Positions 41,041 to 49,760 of a DNA stretch of 64,000 nt are shown in pieces. The stretch's first letter is position 1; each line of letters starts with the position of its first letter. The position numbers and the translations under genes are program-made. The stretch comes from Halopenitus malekzadehii. Lineage in GTDB: Archaea > Halobacteriota > Halobacteria > Halobacteriales > Haloferacaceae. Where the stretch lies: assembly GCF_900108505.1 (NCBI RefSeq), contig NZ_FNWU01000001.1, positions 884,725-948,724 on the forward strand, read 5' to 3'. The notes beneath the pieces were generated by a model. The model ran no database searches. It was given only the letters and a program-made list of their open reading frames with translations, and had not been told where the DNA came from.

Positions 41041-42459
41041 ATGAACGTTGGTAGCCTGTTCCAACCGACGTCGATCGCCGTGGTGGGGGCTTCCCGGTCC
41101 CCGGAGAAGATCGGTCATCAGGTGCTCGTCAACCTCGGGGCGTTCGACGGCACGGTGTACCCGGTCAATCCCTCCGCAGAGGGGGAGATCCTGGGCCGGG
41201 AATTCGTGGGATCGACGGCGGAGATCGACGACGACGTCGATCTCGCGCTCGTGGCGGTGCCGGCACCGGTCGTGCCGGACGTGATCGAGGAGTGTGCAGC
41301 GGCCGGGATCGACGCCGCGGTGATCTACGCCGGCGGCTTCGCCGAGGCGGGTCCGGAGGGCGAGGACCGTCAGAACCAGATCGTCGAGACGGCGACCGAC
41401 CACGAGATGGCGGTGCTCGGGCCGAACACGAGCGGGTTCGTGATTCCCGGCGACGGGTTGTGTGGATCCTTCGCGAGCGGCGTCGAGGAGGTTCCCGCGG
41501 GCGGTACCTGCGTGATCGCCCAAAGCGGCGGCGTCGCCCACTCGCTGGCCTTCCAGACGCTCCGGGAGGGACGCGGGCTCTCGGCGATGGTCGGACTTGG
41601 CAACCGCGCGACGGTCGGGTTTCCGGAGGCAATCGCCCACTTCGACGACCACGAGGGCACCGACGCGATCGTGCTCCACGTCGAGGGGACCGACCGGGGT
41701 CGCGAACTGCTCGAGGCGTCGCGAACGGCGGACACGCCGGTGATCGCCTACAAGGTCGGCGAGTCGGACGTGGGCGCGTTCGCGGAGTCACACACCGGCG
41801 CGTTGACCGGCGACCACGAGCTCTATCTCGCCGGCTTCCAGCAGTACGGGATCCCAACGGTCGAGTCGACGCAGGAACTGCTCGACGGCGCCGCCGTACT
41901 GGGTGACGGACCCCGTCCGTCCGGACCCAACGTCGGCGTCATCACCGCCCAGGCCGGTCCGGGGATCATCATCGCCGACCGGATCCAGCGCTCCGGCGGA
42001 CGGCTTCCCGAACTCGCCGACGCGACGAGCGAGGAGATCGCTGCGATCCTGCCGGGGATCACTTACGCCGAGAACCCGGTCGACACCGGCCGGCCGATGC
42101 CCGAGTTCGGCGACGTCGTCGCCGCGGTTGCGGAGGACGACGCGGTCGACGTCGTCCTCGTGAACGAACTCTACGAGGAGGCCCTCGGGCTGCCCGTCGA
42201 CCGGATGCGGTCGCTCGTCGAGACGGTCGAGAAGCCGATCGTCTTTGCCACGGACGGCCCGCCGGCGGACTTCGAGGCCGACGTCGCCGCGCTCCGCGAT
42301 CTCGGGATCCCCGTGTTCCATTCGCCCGAGCGTGCGGCCGACGTCGTGAGCCTGCTCGCGCGGTACGGCGCGCTCGCGGGCGGTTCCGGCGGAGGGAGAA
42401 GGGGGACGGAGACGAACGACGAAACCGCCGAGTCGACGGGGGTGAGCACCGATGTCTGA
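41041..42459 (+). CDS. acdA: ADP-forming acyl-CoA synthetase, alpha subunit
   Basis: This 472-residue protein has an N-terminal CoA-binding Rossmann domain (FQPTSIAVVGASRSPEKIGHQVLVNL) and succinyl-CoA-synthetase-like domains (LGPNTSGFVIP; IAQSGGVAHSLAFQ). Its candidate phosphohistidine is H251 in SHTGALTG. It interconverts an acyl-CoA plus ADP and Pi with the free acid, CoA and ATP. It overlaps the beta-subunit gene by 8 nt. A separate alpha subunit resembles the Pyrococcus arrangement, whereas many haloarchaeal enzymes are single fused chains. The substrate could be an aryl-CoA given the neighbours. Confidence 0.9.
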   Translation: MNVGSLFQPTSIAVVGASRSPEKIGHQVLVNLGAFDGTVYPVNPSAEGEILGREFVGSTAEIDDDVDLALVAVPAPVVPDVIEECAAAGIDAAVIYAGGFAEAGPEGEDRQNQIVETATDHEMAVLGPNTSGFVIPGDGLCGSFASGVEEVPAGGTCVIAQSGGVAHSLAFQTLREGRGLSAMVGLGNRATVGFPEAIAHFDDHEGTDAIVLHVEGTDRGRELLEASRTADTPVIAYKVGESDVGAFAESHTGALTGDHELYLAGFQQYGIPTVESTQELLDGAAVLGDGPRPSGPNVGVITAQAGPGIIIADRIQRSGGRLPELADATSEEIAAILPGITYAENPVDTGRPMPEFGDVVAAVAEDDAVDVVLVNELYEEALGLPVDRMRSLVETVEKPIVFATDGPPADFEADVAALRDLGIPVFHSPERAADVVSLLARYGALAGGSGGGRRGTETNDETAESTGVSTDV

Positions 42460-43219
42460 TCGGAGCGGCGCCGTCGACGGATCGACCGATCTCGACACCG
42501 CAACCCGGATCGACGGGGACGCCATCGCGTCGATCATCGAGCGTGCTCGTGCCGCGGACCGCACCACGCTGACCGAGGCGGAGTCGAAGTCGCTGCTCGA
42601 TGCGGCCGGGATCGAGACGCCCGACCGCGCCGTCGTTGGCGACCCGGAGGAGGCGATCACGGCCGCGGAGGCGATCGGGTATCCGGTCGTCGCGAAGGTC
42701 TCCTCGGCGGCGGTCACCCACAAAAGCGAGTGGGCGGACGGCGCCGGGGTCGCGCTCGACCTGGCGGACGCGGACGCGGTCGCCGACGCGACTGCCGCGA
42801 TCCGCGAGGCTGCGGCCGCCGAGGGGATCGACGCCGAGGTGCTGATCGAGGATGCCGCCGACCTCGAGGGAGGAACCGAAACCATCGTCGGCGGGATGAA
42901 CACCCCCTCGTTCGGCCCTGTGACGCTCGTTGGGCTCGGGGGCGTCTTCGCGGAGGTCTACGAGGACACCGCCCACCGGATCGCGCCGGTCTCGGAGCCG
43001 GAGGCACGTGCCGCCGTCGAGTCGCTGACTGCCGCGCCACTGCTGTCGGGCTACCGCGGCCGCCCGCCGGGCGACGTCGACGCGCTCGTCGAGACGATCC
43101 GGGCCGTCGGCGACCTCCTCGTCGAGACGCCCGCGATCGACGAGATCGACGTCAATCCCGTGCTCGTCTCGCCGGACGGCGCGGTCGCGCTGGACGCACT
43201 CGTCGTCCTCGAGGGGTGA
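42452..43219 (+). CDS. acdB: ADP-forming acyl-CoA synthetase, beta subunit (ATP-grasp)
   Basis: This 255-residue ATP-grasp domain protein starts the fold at LTEAESKSLLDAAGIETPDR (residues 38-57), with the nucleotide-binding YPVVAKVSSAAVTHKSE and the Gly-rich GGMNTPSFGPVTLVGLGGVFAEVYED. The C-terminus is IDEIDVNPVLVSPDGAVALDA. It provides the ATP/ADP site of the heteromeric enzyme with the upstream alpha subunit. The first 30 residues are an acidic extension. The 8-nt overlap argues for coupled, stoichiometric synthesis. Confidence 0.92.
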   Translation: MSDRSGAVDGSTDLDTATRIDGDAIASIIERARAADRTTLTEAESKSLLDAAGIETPDRAVVGDPEEAITAAEAIGYPVVAKVSSAAVTHKSEWADGAGVALDLADADAVADATAAIREAAAAEGIDAEVLIEDAADLEGGTETIVGGMNTPSFGPVTLVGLGGVFAEVYEDTAHRIAPVSEPEARAAVESLTAAPLLSGYRGRPPGDVDALVETIRAVGDLLVETPAIDEIDVNPVLVSPDGAVALDALVVLEG

Positions 43220-43352
43220 CGCGAATGCGGGGTGAGACGTCGTCCCGAAGCGGACCGGGACGTCGGCACCGGAATTGGAACCGGCACCGAAACCGGGGGC
43301 TGCATCGGAATCCGGGTCGGGATCGCCGTCGACGCGATCCGGAGGTGGAGCC

Positions 43353-44870
43353 GTGACCGGACGGCTCCGCGAACGTCTCGATCGCCCCGCGGTCGCGTTC
43401 CCGATCGCGGCGATCGCTGGCGCGGTCCCCCTCGTGGCCGTCGGCGGCGATCCGGGGTGGATGCTCTCGATCACGGTGTTCTGCATCGGCCTCTGGGTGC
43501 TCGCGCCGATCCGGCCGGGATACACGAGCGTGATCGGGATCGGGCTGCTCGCGGCCGTCTTCTCGCCGGAGATGGCGCTGTCGGGATTCAGCTCGTCGGC
43601 GACGTGGCTGGTCGGCTTCGGCCTGTTGATGGGCGTTGCGACCCGCCGGAGCGGGCTGGCAGGACTCGCCAGCGACCGCGTGATCGCCCGCTGTGTGCCG
43701 GCGTCGGTCCGGTCCGGCGACGGGACGATGGCACCGACGCGGATCTATCGACGTCTCCTCATCGGACTCGGGCTGTCCGCGCACGCGCTCGCGTTGCTCG
43801 TCCCCTCCGCACTCGTTCGAGTGCTGTTGCTCGCGCCGATCCTCTCGGCGATCGGTTCGCGATTCGACGACCGGACGGCCCGGGTCGGGCTCTATCTGGG
43901 CCCCCTGTTTGCCACCTTCTACGGGTCGCCGGGGTTCCTGACGGCCGACCTGCCGAACATCATCATCTCCGGATTGGCGGCGTCGCTGGCCGATCACACG
44001 ATCGCCTGGAGCGAGTGGGCGGTCCACCTGTATCCCGTGATGGGGATCACGCGCGTGATTGCCGTGATCGCGGTCGTCTACGTCCTGTTCCGACCCGACG
44101 CCGACTCGACGGTCACGTTCGCCGGAGCGGACGCCGACGTGGAAAACGTTGGTTCGGAGGACGTCGACGTGGAGGACGTCGACGTGGAGGACGTTGACGC
44201 GGAGGACGTTGGTGCGGGTACGGCCGTCGATCCGGAGGGGACCGACGACGCGGATGGACCCTCCCGACCCGGCCGGATGTTGGCGTTCCTGCTCGTCGGG
44301 ACGGCGATCTGGATGACCGACTTCATCCACGGACTCGATCCGGTCGTCGGCGCGCTCGCGGTCGTCGTGCTCGCGTTCCTGCCGGGGATCGGCGTCGTCT
44401 CCTTCGAGATCGTCGACGCTGAGGCGGACTTCACGATCCTCTTTTTCGTCGCGGTCGTCCTCTCGATCGGCGACGGCCTCGCGTCGACCGGCGTCTCCGA
44501 GACTGCGGCGACGGCGCTTTTGGGGTCGATCCCGGCGGACGTCCCGCTCGCGGTGAGCCTCACGCTCGTCTACCTGAGCACCGCCGTCCTGGCGCTGTTG
44601 ATGGAGGGACTGGCCGTGGCGAGCGTGCTCACCCCGGTGCTCATCCAGTTCGCCGAGGCGTCCGGGCTCCCGCTGACGCCCGTACTGCTCTCGGAGACGC
44701 TCGCGCTCAGCACCTACTTCTTCCCGTACCAGTCGGCGGTGTTGATCGCGATGCTCGCGGAGGGCGACGTCGAGACGGGCGAACTGATCCGGACCACCGC
44801 CGCCTGCTCGCTCGTGACGATGGTCGTCCTCTTCCCGCTTCAACTGCTGTGGTTCGGGGTGCTGTACTGA
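43353..44870 (+). CDS. DASS/SLC13-type membrane transporter
   Basis: This 505-residue permease, starting at GTG 43353, has about 11-12 helices and SLC13/ArsB-superfamily landmarks: SGFSSSATWLVGFGLLMGVATRRSGLA; FATFYGSPGFLTADLPNIIISGLAASLA; LALSTYFFPYQSAVLIAMLAEGD. A hydrophilic linker at about residues 253-305 carries the repeat VEDVD. It probably imports an organic acid, and the aromatic cluster suggests hydroxybenzoate or gentisate. No start in the preceding 130 bp fits the family. Confidence 0.85.
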   Translation: MTGRLRERLDRPAVAFPIAAIAGAVPLVAVGGDPGWMLSITVFCIGLWVLAPIRPGYTSVIGIGLLAAVFSPEMALSGFSSSATWLVGFGLLMGVATRRSGLAGLASDRVIARCVPASVRSGDGTMAPTRIYRRLLIGLGLSAHALALLVPSALVRVLLLAPILSAIGSRFDDRTARVGLYLGPLFATFYGSPGFLTADLPNIIISGLAASLADHTIAWSEWAVHLYPVMGITRVIAVIAVVYVLFRPDADSTVTFAGADADVENVGSEDVDVEDVDVEDVDAEDVGAGTAVDPEGTDDADGPSRPGRMLAFLLVGTAIWMTDFIHGLDPVVGALAVVVLAFLPGIGVVSFEIVDAEADFTILFFVAVVLSIGDGLASTGVSETAATALLGSIPADVPLAVSLTLVYLSTAVLALLMEGLAVASVLTPVLIQFAEASGLPLTPVLLSETLALSTYFFPYQSAVLIAMLAEGDVETGELIRTTAACSLVTMVVLFPLQLLWFGVLY

Positions 44871-44992
44871 GGGGCCGATCGTGTCCGCGACGGGGGACGG
44901 AACGACCACGTCCACGGAGAACGGGACCGGCCGCACTCACGACGGGACCGCAAACGCTTTGATGCTCGTCGCGTAACGCGAACACGTCCCAT

Positions 44993-46222
44993 ATGAGCGA
45001 ACCTACCACGGACGCGCCGGTGTTGATCGCCGGCGCCGGGCCGGTCGGGATGACGACGGCGCTGGCGCTGCACGCCCGCGGCGTCGAGTCGACGATCCTC
45101 GAACGCGACCCCGAAGACCGCGATCGGTCCGGAAGCCGGGCGATCTACGTGCACGGATCGACGCTGCGAACGCTCGAACGGATCCACCCCGGTCTCGGAA
45201 CCGACCTCGTCGATGAGGGGCTCGTCTGGCCGACCCGCCACACGCGCTGGCGCGGCAAGCAGGTGTTCCGGCGGACCTACGACTCCCCGGGCGGGTCCGG
45301 CGACATTCCGCATTTCACCAGCCTCCCGCAGGTCGTGACCGAGGAGTACATGCACGAGGCGGTGGCGGAGGCCGGGATCGACATTCACTGGGAGGCCGAG
45401 GTCGACACGGTCGACTCCTCGAGCGACGGCGTCACCGTCGAGACGACCGACGGCCGCGAGTGGAACGGGGAGTACCTGGTGGGCGCCGACGGCGGCGGCT
45501 CACAGGTCCGCAACGAGATCGGCGCGAACTTCGAGGGCGACCAGTCCGAGAACTCCTTCATCATCGCCGACATCGAGGACCCCGACGAGGACCCCCTGCC
45601 GCTGGAGCGATTGTTCCACTACGACGCCCCCGAGACTGACGGCCGAAACGTCCTGCTGGTCCCGTTCGAGGGCGGTTGGCGGCTCGACATCCAGTGTTTC
45701 GAGGACGACGATCCCGAAGCCCTCACCGAGGACGGACGGATGCGCGAGTTCGTCCGCGACGTGATGGGCGAGGCGTACGTCGACCACATCACCTGGGTGT
45801 CGACCTACAAGTTCCTGCAGGTGATGGCGGACTCCTTCGTGGACGAGCACCGGCGCGTGCTGCTGGCCGGGGAGGCGGCCCACCTGCTTGCCCCCTTCGG
45901 CGCCCGCGGAATGAACTCCGGGATCGCCGACGCCGACGAGGCAGCCTCCGCGATCGCGGTCGCGGTAGACGCTCGGACCGATGCCGTCGCCCGCGACGAG
46001 GTCGAACTCTACGCCGCCCGCCGTGAGAAGGCGGCCGAGTTCAACCTGAACGCGGCCGGGCAGGCGCTCGAGTACCTCCAGGGTGACGATCCGGTCACCG
46101 TCCTCCGCAAGGAGGCCGCCGCGTCGCTGGCGGACCACTTCGAGTCGGCCGGCGAGTGGCTCGATGACGCGCCCTACGGCCCCCACGGCACCCCGCCGAT
46201 CGTCTCGACGGGCAACTACTGA
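44993..46222 (+). CDS. FAD-dependent aromatic monooxygenase, candidate 4-hydroxybenzoyl-CoA 1-hydroxylase
   Basis: This 409-residue group A flavoprotein monooxygenase has the FAD Rossmann motif (IAGAGPVGMTTALALHARG), the DG motif (LVGADGGGSQVRNEIGANFEG) and the second FAD motif (LLAGEAAHLLAPFGARGMNSGIADADE, with Glu in place of the usual Asp). It hydroxylates an aromatic ring with NAD(P)H and O2. With an aryl-CoA ligase and gentisate dioxygenase in the cluster, the NIH-shift hydroxylase acting on 4-hydroxybenzoyl-CoA is the best guess. 3-Hydroxybenzoate 6-hydroxylase or a salicylate hydroxylase are the alternatives. Confidence 0.82.
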   Translation: MSEPTTDAPVLIAGAGPVGMTTALALHARGVESTILERDPEDRDRSGSRAIYVHGSTLRTLERIHPGLGTDLVDEGLVWPTRHTRWRGKQVFRRTYDSPGGSGDIPHFTSLPQVVTEEYMHEAVAEAGIDIHWEAEVDTVDSSSDGVTVETTDGREWNGEYLVGADGGGSQVRNEIGANFEGDQSENSFIIADIEDPDEDPLPLERLFHYDAPETDGRNVLLVPFEGGWRLDIQCFEDDDPEALTEDGRMREFVRDVMGEAYVDHITWVSTYKFLQVMADSFVDEHRRVLLAGEAAHLLAPFGARGMNSGIADADEAASAIAVAVDARTDAVARDEVELYAARREKAAEFNLNAAGQALEYLQGDDPVTVLRKEAAASLADHFESAGEWLDDAPYGPHGTPPIVSTGNY

Positions 46223-46257
46223 TCACGGCACCCGACGGATGGACCGGTCGCGGTCAG

Positions 46258-46587
46258 CTACTCGAGATCGAGTTTCTTTGCGACCCAGTTATCGCGGGCG
46301 GCCATCACGAACGTCTCCTCGTCGGCGAAGTCCGTATGTTCCGCGACGAACGCGTCCCAGGTGCCGCTTGAAACCTCGCCGAGGTCGGCGCCGCTCGTCG
46401 CCTCCGAGGGGCTGGCCGCGACCAGGTCGTCGAACGTCTCGAAGTCGGTGTGTTCCGTGACGAACGCGTCGTCGAACAGCGCCGACAGCGGGATCGATTC
46501 CTCGCGGTCGTACACCTCGTCGGCGTCCGGCAGGTCTGTACGTGATTCGGCGGCGTCCTCGAGGTCGGCTCCGGTGACCATATCCAT
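46258..46587 (-). CDS. Acidic protein with internal repeat, unknown function
   Basis: A 109-residue, very acidic protein. The segments DDAFVTEHTDFETFDDLVAAS (about residues 40-60) and WDAFVAEHTDFADEETFVMAA (about 79-99) are clearly related, so the protein contains two copies of a helical unit. No family is recognised. It lies tail-to-tail with the FAD monooxygenase, 35 bp apart, and could be a small partner of the cluster. Confidence 0.7.
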   Translation of the reverse strand: MDMVTGADLEDAAESRTDLPDADEVYDREESIPLSALFDDAFVTEHTDFETFDDLVAASPSEATSGADLGEVSSGTWDAFVAEHTDFADEETFVMAARDNWVAKKLDLE

Positions 46588-47104
46588 CGATCGATCCCCG
46601 GGTACCTAAATCCCTACGGTGGACGCGAACGCGGCCCGTGGTTCGACGGGGAGCGCCGGAACGAGATCTCGCGGTGCTGTCGACGCCGTGATGGCCGGTA
46701 AGCGTCCGGATCGACGATCGATGGCCCGCGAGACGCTCGCAATACTTATAAAGTTCTCTGAAGGAGAACAGATCTTCCGATGGGTTCGTGTCATATCACG
46801 CGTCGTCCATCATCCGCTCACCCCGGAGACGCGTCCATCCGGGTCCCGCCGATCGTGTTATTCCATTGTAATTACAGTAGTATATTTGTAATAAATATGG
46901 CGGGCGGGACGATTCGATCGGTGAATTTTGTTCTCTTATAGGAAATACATAGAATATATCTCTACCCAGATATTAGCGAAAAATTCCCACGTTTATTTGA
47001 ATAATATTGGAATTGATGTTGCTCATCGTTTTTTAATGAGAATATATACTTTCTATTTTATTTTTGGAGTTATTTAATAGCGAACGATATGGCTGCCGAT
47101 CGAT
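46588..47104. other. AT-rich intergenic island
   Basis: These 517 bases have no supported gene. From about 46855 to 47090 the sequence is strikingly AT-rich (long A/T runs such as TTTTATTTTTGGAG), in contrast to the GC-rich surroundings. It contains TATATTTGTA at 46881-46890, a 10-mer that recurs at 60940-60949. It may be a regulatory region or the scar of transferred DNA. A TATA-like CTTATAAAG at 46744-46752 could serve a plus-strand transcript, but no ORF follows. Confidence 0.5.
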
Positions 47105-47866
47105 TCACCGATAGGTGAGGTTCAACTCGAGGTCGTTGACGGCGGTGAGCAGGCGGTCGGCGTACTCCTCGTGGAGTCGCTCCTCGGTCAGTCGGTTCGC
47201 GGCTCCGGCGATCGACAGCGCGCCGCGAACGCGGTCACGGTGGATGATCGGGACGCCGACGGCGTGGATGCCGGTCATGTCCTCGGCGAGATTGAGCGCA
47301 TAGCCGCGTTCCCGGACGGTTTCGAGCTCGTCGAAGAGGGCATCGGGATCGGTGATCGTGGCCTCGGTGCGTCGCGGGAGTCCGTGTCGATCGACGATGT
47401 CGGCGACGCGGTCCTCGGGAAGCCGCGAGAGGATCGCCTTCCCGCCCGAGTTGAGGTGGAGGTGTCGCCAGGATCCGACCAGTGAGTCGACGTTGACGTC
47501 GAGCGAGCCGCCGTCGCCGAAGAGGTACATCCCCATGCCGTTCTCCTCGGTGATGAGCCAGACCATCTCCCCGGTCTCGTCGGCCAACTCGCGGACCAGC
47601 GGCTTCGCCTTCCGGAACACGTCGTACCGCGTGCGGACGTAGGAGCCGTACCCGAAAAACCCCAGCCCGAGCCGATACTCGTCGCCCTCCTGGACCGCGA
47701 ACCGGTGGTTTCGGAGCGTGCTCAGGTGTTTGTGCACCGCGCTCTTCGAGAGGCCGAGCTCCTCGGCGATCGTCGTCACCCGTGCGCCGTCGCGCTTGCG
47801 GAGCACCTCGATCACCTCGAACATCGTCTCGACCGACTTCACGGTTCCTGTGTTGCCGTCCGTCAT
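47105..47866 (-). CDS. IclR-family transcriptional regulator
   Basis: This 253-residue regulator has an N-terminal winged helix (VTTIAEELGLSKSAVHKHLSTLRNHRFAV, residues 30-58) and the IclR effector domain (VRELADETGEMVWLI; LHLNSGGKAILSRLPEDRV; GIHAVGVPIIHRDRVRGALSIAG). IclR proteins commonly regulate aromatic-acid pathways, binding the substrate or an intermediate. At the edge of the gentisate cluster it is the obvious regulator. It is probably autoregulated through the inverted repeat at 47903-47923. Confidence 0.93.
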   Translation of the reverse strand: MTDGNTGTVKSVETMFEVIEVLRKRDGARVTTIAEELGLSKSAVHKHLSTLRNHRFAVQEGDEYRLGLGFFGYGSYVRTRYDVFRKAKPLVRELADETGEMVWLITEENGMGMYLFGDGGSLDVNVDSLVGSWRHLHLNSGGKAILSRLPEDRVADIVDRHGLPRRTEATITDPDALFDELETVRERGYALNLAEDMTGIHAVGVPIIHRDRVRGALSIAGAANRLTEERLHEEYADRLLTAVNDLELNLTYR

Positions 47867-47902
47867 AGCCGAATCCCCGCGGGCAGCGCCAAAAAGCGTT
47901 GT

Positions 47903-47923
47903 GTTCGCTCGTGAAGAACGAAC
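47903..47923. promoter_or_regulatory. Inverted repeat upstream of iclR, possible operator
   Basis: GTTCGCTC and GAACGAAC form an imperfect dyad (7 of 8 positions) around GTGAA, about 37 bp before the IclR start and between it and the znu-type operon. The adjacent sequence continues AACGTTC. Placement fits autoregulation. Confidence 0.4.
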
Positions 47924-47970
47924 GTTCTCGGCGTGTGGCTGCGACCGCGGCCGGCGGAATCGACCTCCCG

Positions 47971-49017
47971 CTACGACGCCGACCGTGCCGACAGCGAGAT
48001 CTCGTGGTCCGCAAGCACCACCGCGAGGACGTACCAGGCGATCGCGATCAGGACGATGGTGCCGCCGGCGGGAATCCCGTAGGCGTAGCCGATCAGGAGC
48101 CCGGAAATCACCGAGGTTTCGCCGACGAGCACGGCGAGAGCCATCGCCTCCCGGAAGCTCGTGGCGACTTGGGAGGCCGCCGCGGTGGGGACGACGAGCA
48201 TCGCCGCGACGAGGATGACGCCGAGCACCTGCATCGATCCCACGACGACCATCGCCGTGAGCACGATGAGCAGCCGGTTGTATCCGGAGACGTTCAGCCT
48301 CGCGACCCGGGCGGCCTGCTCGTCGAAGGTGACGTACAGCAGCTGTTTGTACCGCGACCCGACCGCCGCGAGGACGACCGCGGAGACGACGACCATCAGC
48401 CAGGCGCCGTCGACCGGGACGAACGAGATGTTGCCGAAGAGGAACGCCTCGATGTTGAGCCCGGAGAACCCGCCGCCCCAGGAGATGATGATGGTCCCGA
48501 GCGCGAACGACCCCGTCAACATGATCGCGATCGGGACGTCGCCGTAGGCGGCGGCGTGCTCGGCGAGCCACTCGACCGCGAGGGCACCGATCACGGCGGC
48601 GACGAGCGCCGAGGCGAGCAGCGGCGCCGACCAGCCGGTCGCGCTCCCGATCAGCAACCCGCCGGCGACGCCCGCGAAGGCGGTGTGTGCAAGCGTCTCG
48701 CCGATCAGCGCCATCTCCCGGTGGACGATGAAGATCCCCACGACCGGGCCGACGATCCCGATCAGCGCGCCGGTGGCGAGCGAGTACCAGACGAACCGAA
48801 AGCTGAACAGCTCGAGGCCCGTGATCGCTCCGAGCGCCCGCCCGACCAGGACGAGGTACGCCGCGAGGCCGCCGCCGGGGAGGCCGAGCGACGCGAGCCC
48901 GTCGCTGACCATAAACGCCAGGAGGAGGACGGTCGTGCCGGCGACGCCGACGATCGCCGCCTGCAACAGCCGACGCCGCGTGATGGATCTGGTCGTCGTC
49001 AGTAGTGATGATGGCAT
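47971..49017 (-). CDS. znuB: Zinc/manganese ABC transporter permease
   Basis: This 348-residue ABC-3 family permease has eight or nine helices. Landmarks are VGIFIVHREMALIGETLAHTAFAGVAGG (residues 80-107), IAIMLTGSFALGTIIISWG, and VGSMQVLGVILVAAMLVVPTAAASQVATSF. It forms the channel for Zn2+ or Mn2+ with the ATPase encoded 2 bp upstream. The N-terminal 40 residues are an extra helix before the core. It is the last gene of the operon. Confidence 0.92.
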   Translation of the reverse strand: MPSSLLTTTRSITRRRLLQAAIVGVAGTTVLLLAFMVSDGLASLGLPGGGLAAYLVLVGRALGAITGLELFSFRFVWYSLATGALIGIVGPVVGIFIVHREMALIGETLAHTAFAGVAGGLLIGSATGWSAPLLASALVAAVIGALAVEWLAEHAAAYGDVPIAIMLTGSFALGTIIISWGGGFSGLNIEAFLFGNISFVPVDGAWLMVVVSAVVLAAVGSRYKQLLYVTFDEQAARVARLNVSGYNRLLIVLTAMVVVGSMQVLGVILVAAMLVVPTAAASQVATSFREAMALAVLVGETSVISGLLIGYAYGIPAGGTIVLIAIAWYVLAVVLADHEISLSARSAS

Positions 49018-49019
49018 CG

Positions 49020-49760
49020 TCAGTGGTGGTGATGGACGACCGTTCCGGTCGCTCCGTAGGCGCGCTCGAGCGCGTCGCTTTCGACGAACGATTCGGTATC
49101 ACCGTGGTGGTACAGCTCCCGGTTGACGCAGGCGATCCGCTCGGCACGGTCGGTGACGACGCCGATGTCGTGTTCGATCAGGATGATCGCGATCCCGTCG
49201 TCGTTGAGCTCGTCGAGGAGCCCGTAAAACCGGTCCCGCGACTCGGCGTCGACGCCGACGGTCGGCTCGTCAAGGGCGAGCAGGTCCGCCTTCGAGGCGA
49301 GCGCGCGGGCGATGTAGGCACGCTGGCGCTGGCCCCCCGAGAGCGCGTTGATCCGTCGGTTCCGGAGGTCGTCGACGTCGACTCGGGCCATCGCGTCACG
49401 GACGATCTCCCGGTCCTCGTCGGTGAGCCGACTGGCACCGCGGTGCGGATAGCGGCCCATCTCGACGACCTCCTCGACGGTGACTGGCATCGTCGACCCC
49501 TGCTGGGTCGCCTGCTGGGCGACGTAGCCGATCCGGCCGCCGTCCTCGAAGTCCGCGACCGGCTCGCCGAACAGCTCGATCGACCCCGAGTCGGGCTCCT
49601 TGAGTCCGAGCAACAGATGCAACAGCGTCGTCTTTCCGGAGCCGTTCGGCCCGATGAGCCCGAGGAACTCGCCCGCCTCGACCTCGAGGGAGACGTCCTC
49701 GATCGCGACGGTGTCGCCGTAGCGGAAGGTGACGTTTCGGGCGGCGGCGACCGCGCTCAT
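49020..49760 (-). CDS. znuC: Zinc/manganese ABC transporter ATPase
   Basis: This 246-residue ABC ATPase has Walker A GPNGSGKTT (residues 38-46), Q-loop YVAQQATQQ, signature LSGGQRQRAYIARAL, Walker B LLALDEPT and H-loop IEHD. It ends in a His-rich tail (GTVVHHHH) that may bind the transported metal. Its ATG overlaps the binding-protein stop by 4 nt, so the three genes are tightly coupled. The ATG at 49760 gives the normal length; upstream extension to 49844 is not supported. Confidence 0.94.
   Translation of the reverse strand: MSAVAAARNVTFRYGDTVAIEDVSLEVEAGEFLGLIGPNGSGKTTLLHLLLGLKEPDSGSIELFGEPVADFEDGGRIGYVAQQATQQGSTMPVTVEEVVEMGRYPHRGASRLTDEDREIVRDAMARVDVDDLRNRRINALSGGQRQRAYIARALASKADLLALDEPTVGVDAESRDRFYGLLDELNDDGIAIILIEHDIGVVTDRAERIACVNRELYHHGDTESFVESDALERAYGATGTVVHHHH

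Noticed and set aside
47105-49147. Single 680-residue frame joining the znuB region to the IclR gene
   Set aside because: The N-terminal part is a shadow of the permease in another frame; the IclR protein starts at 47866.
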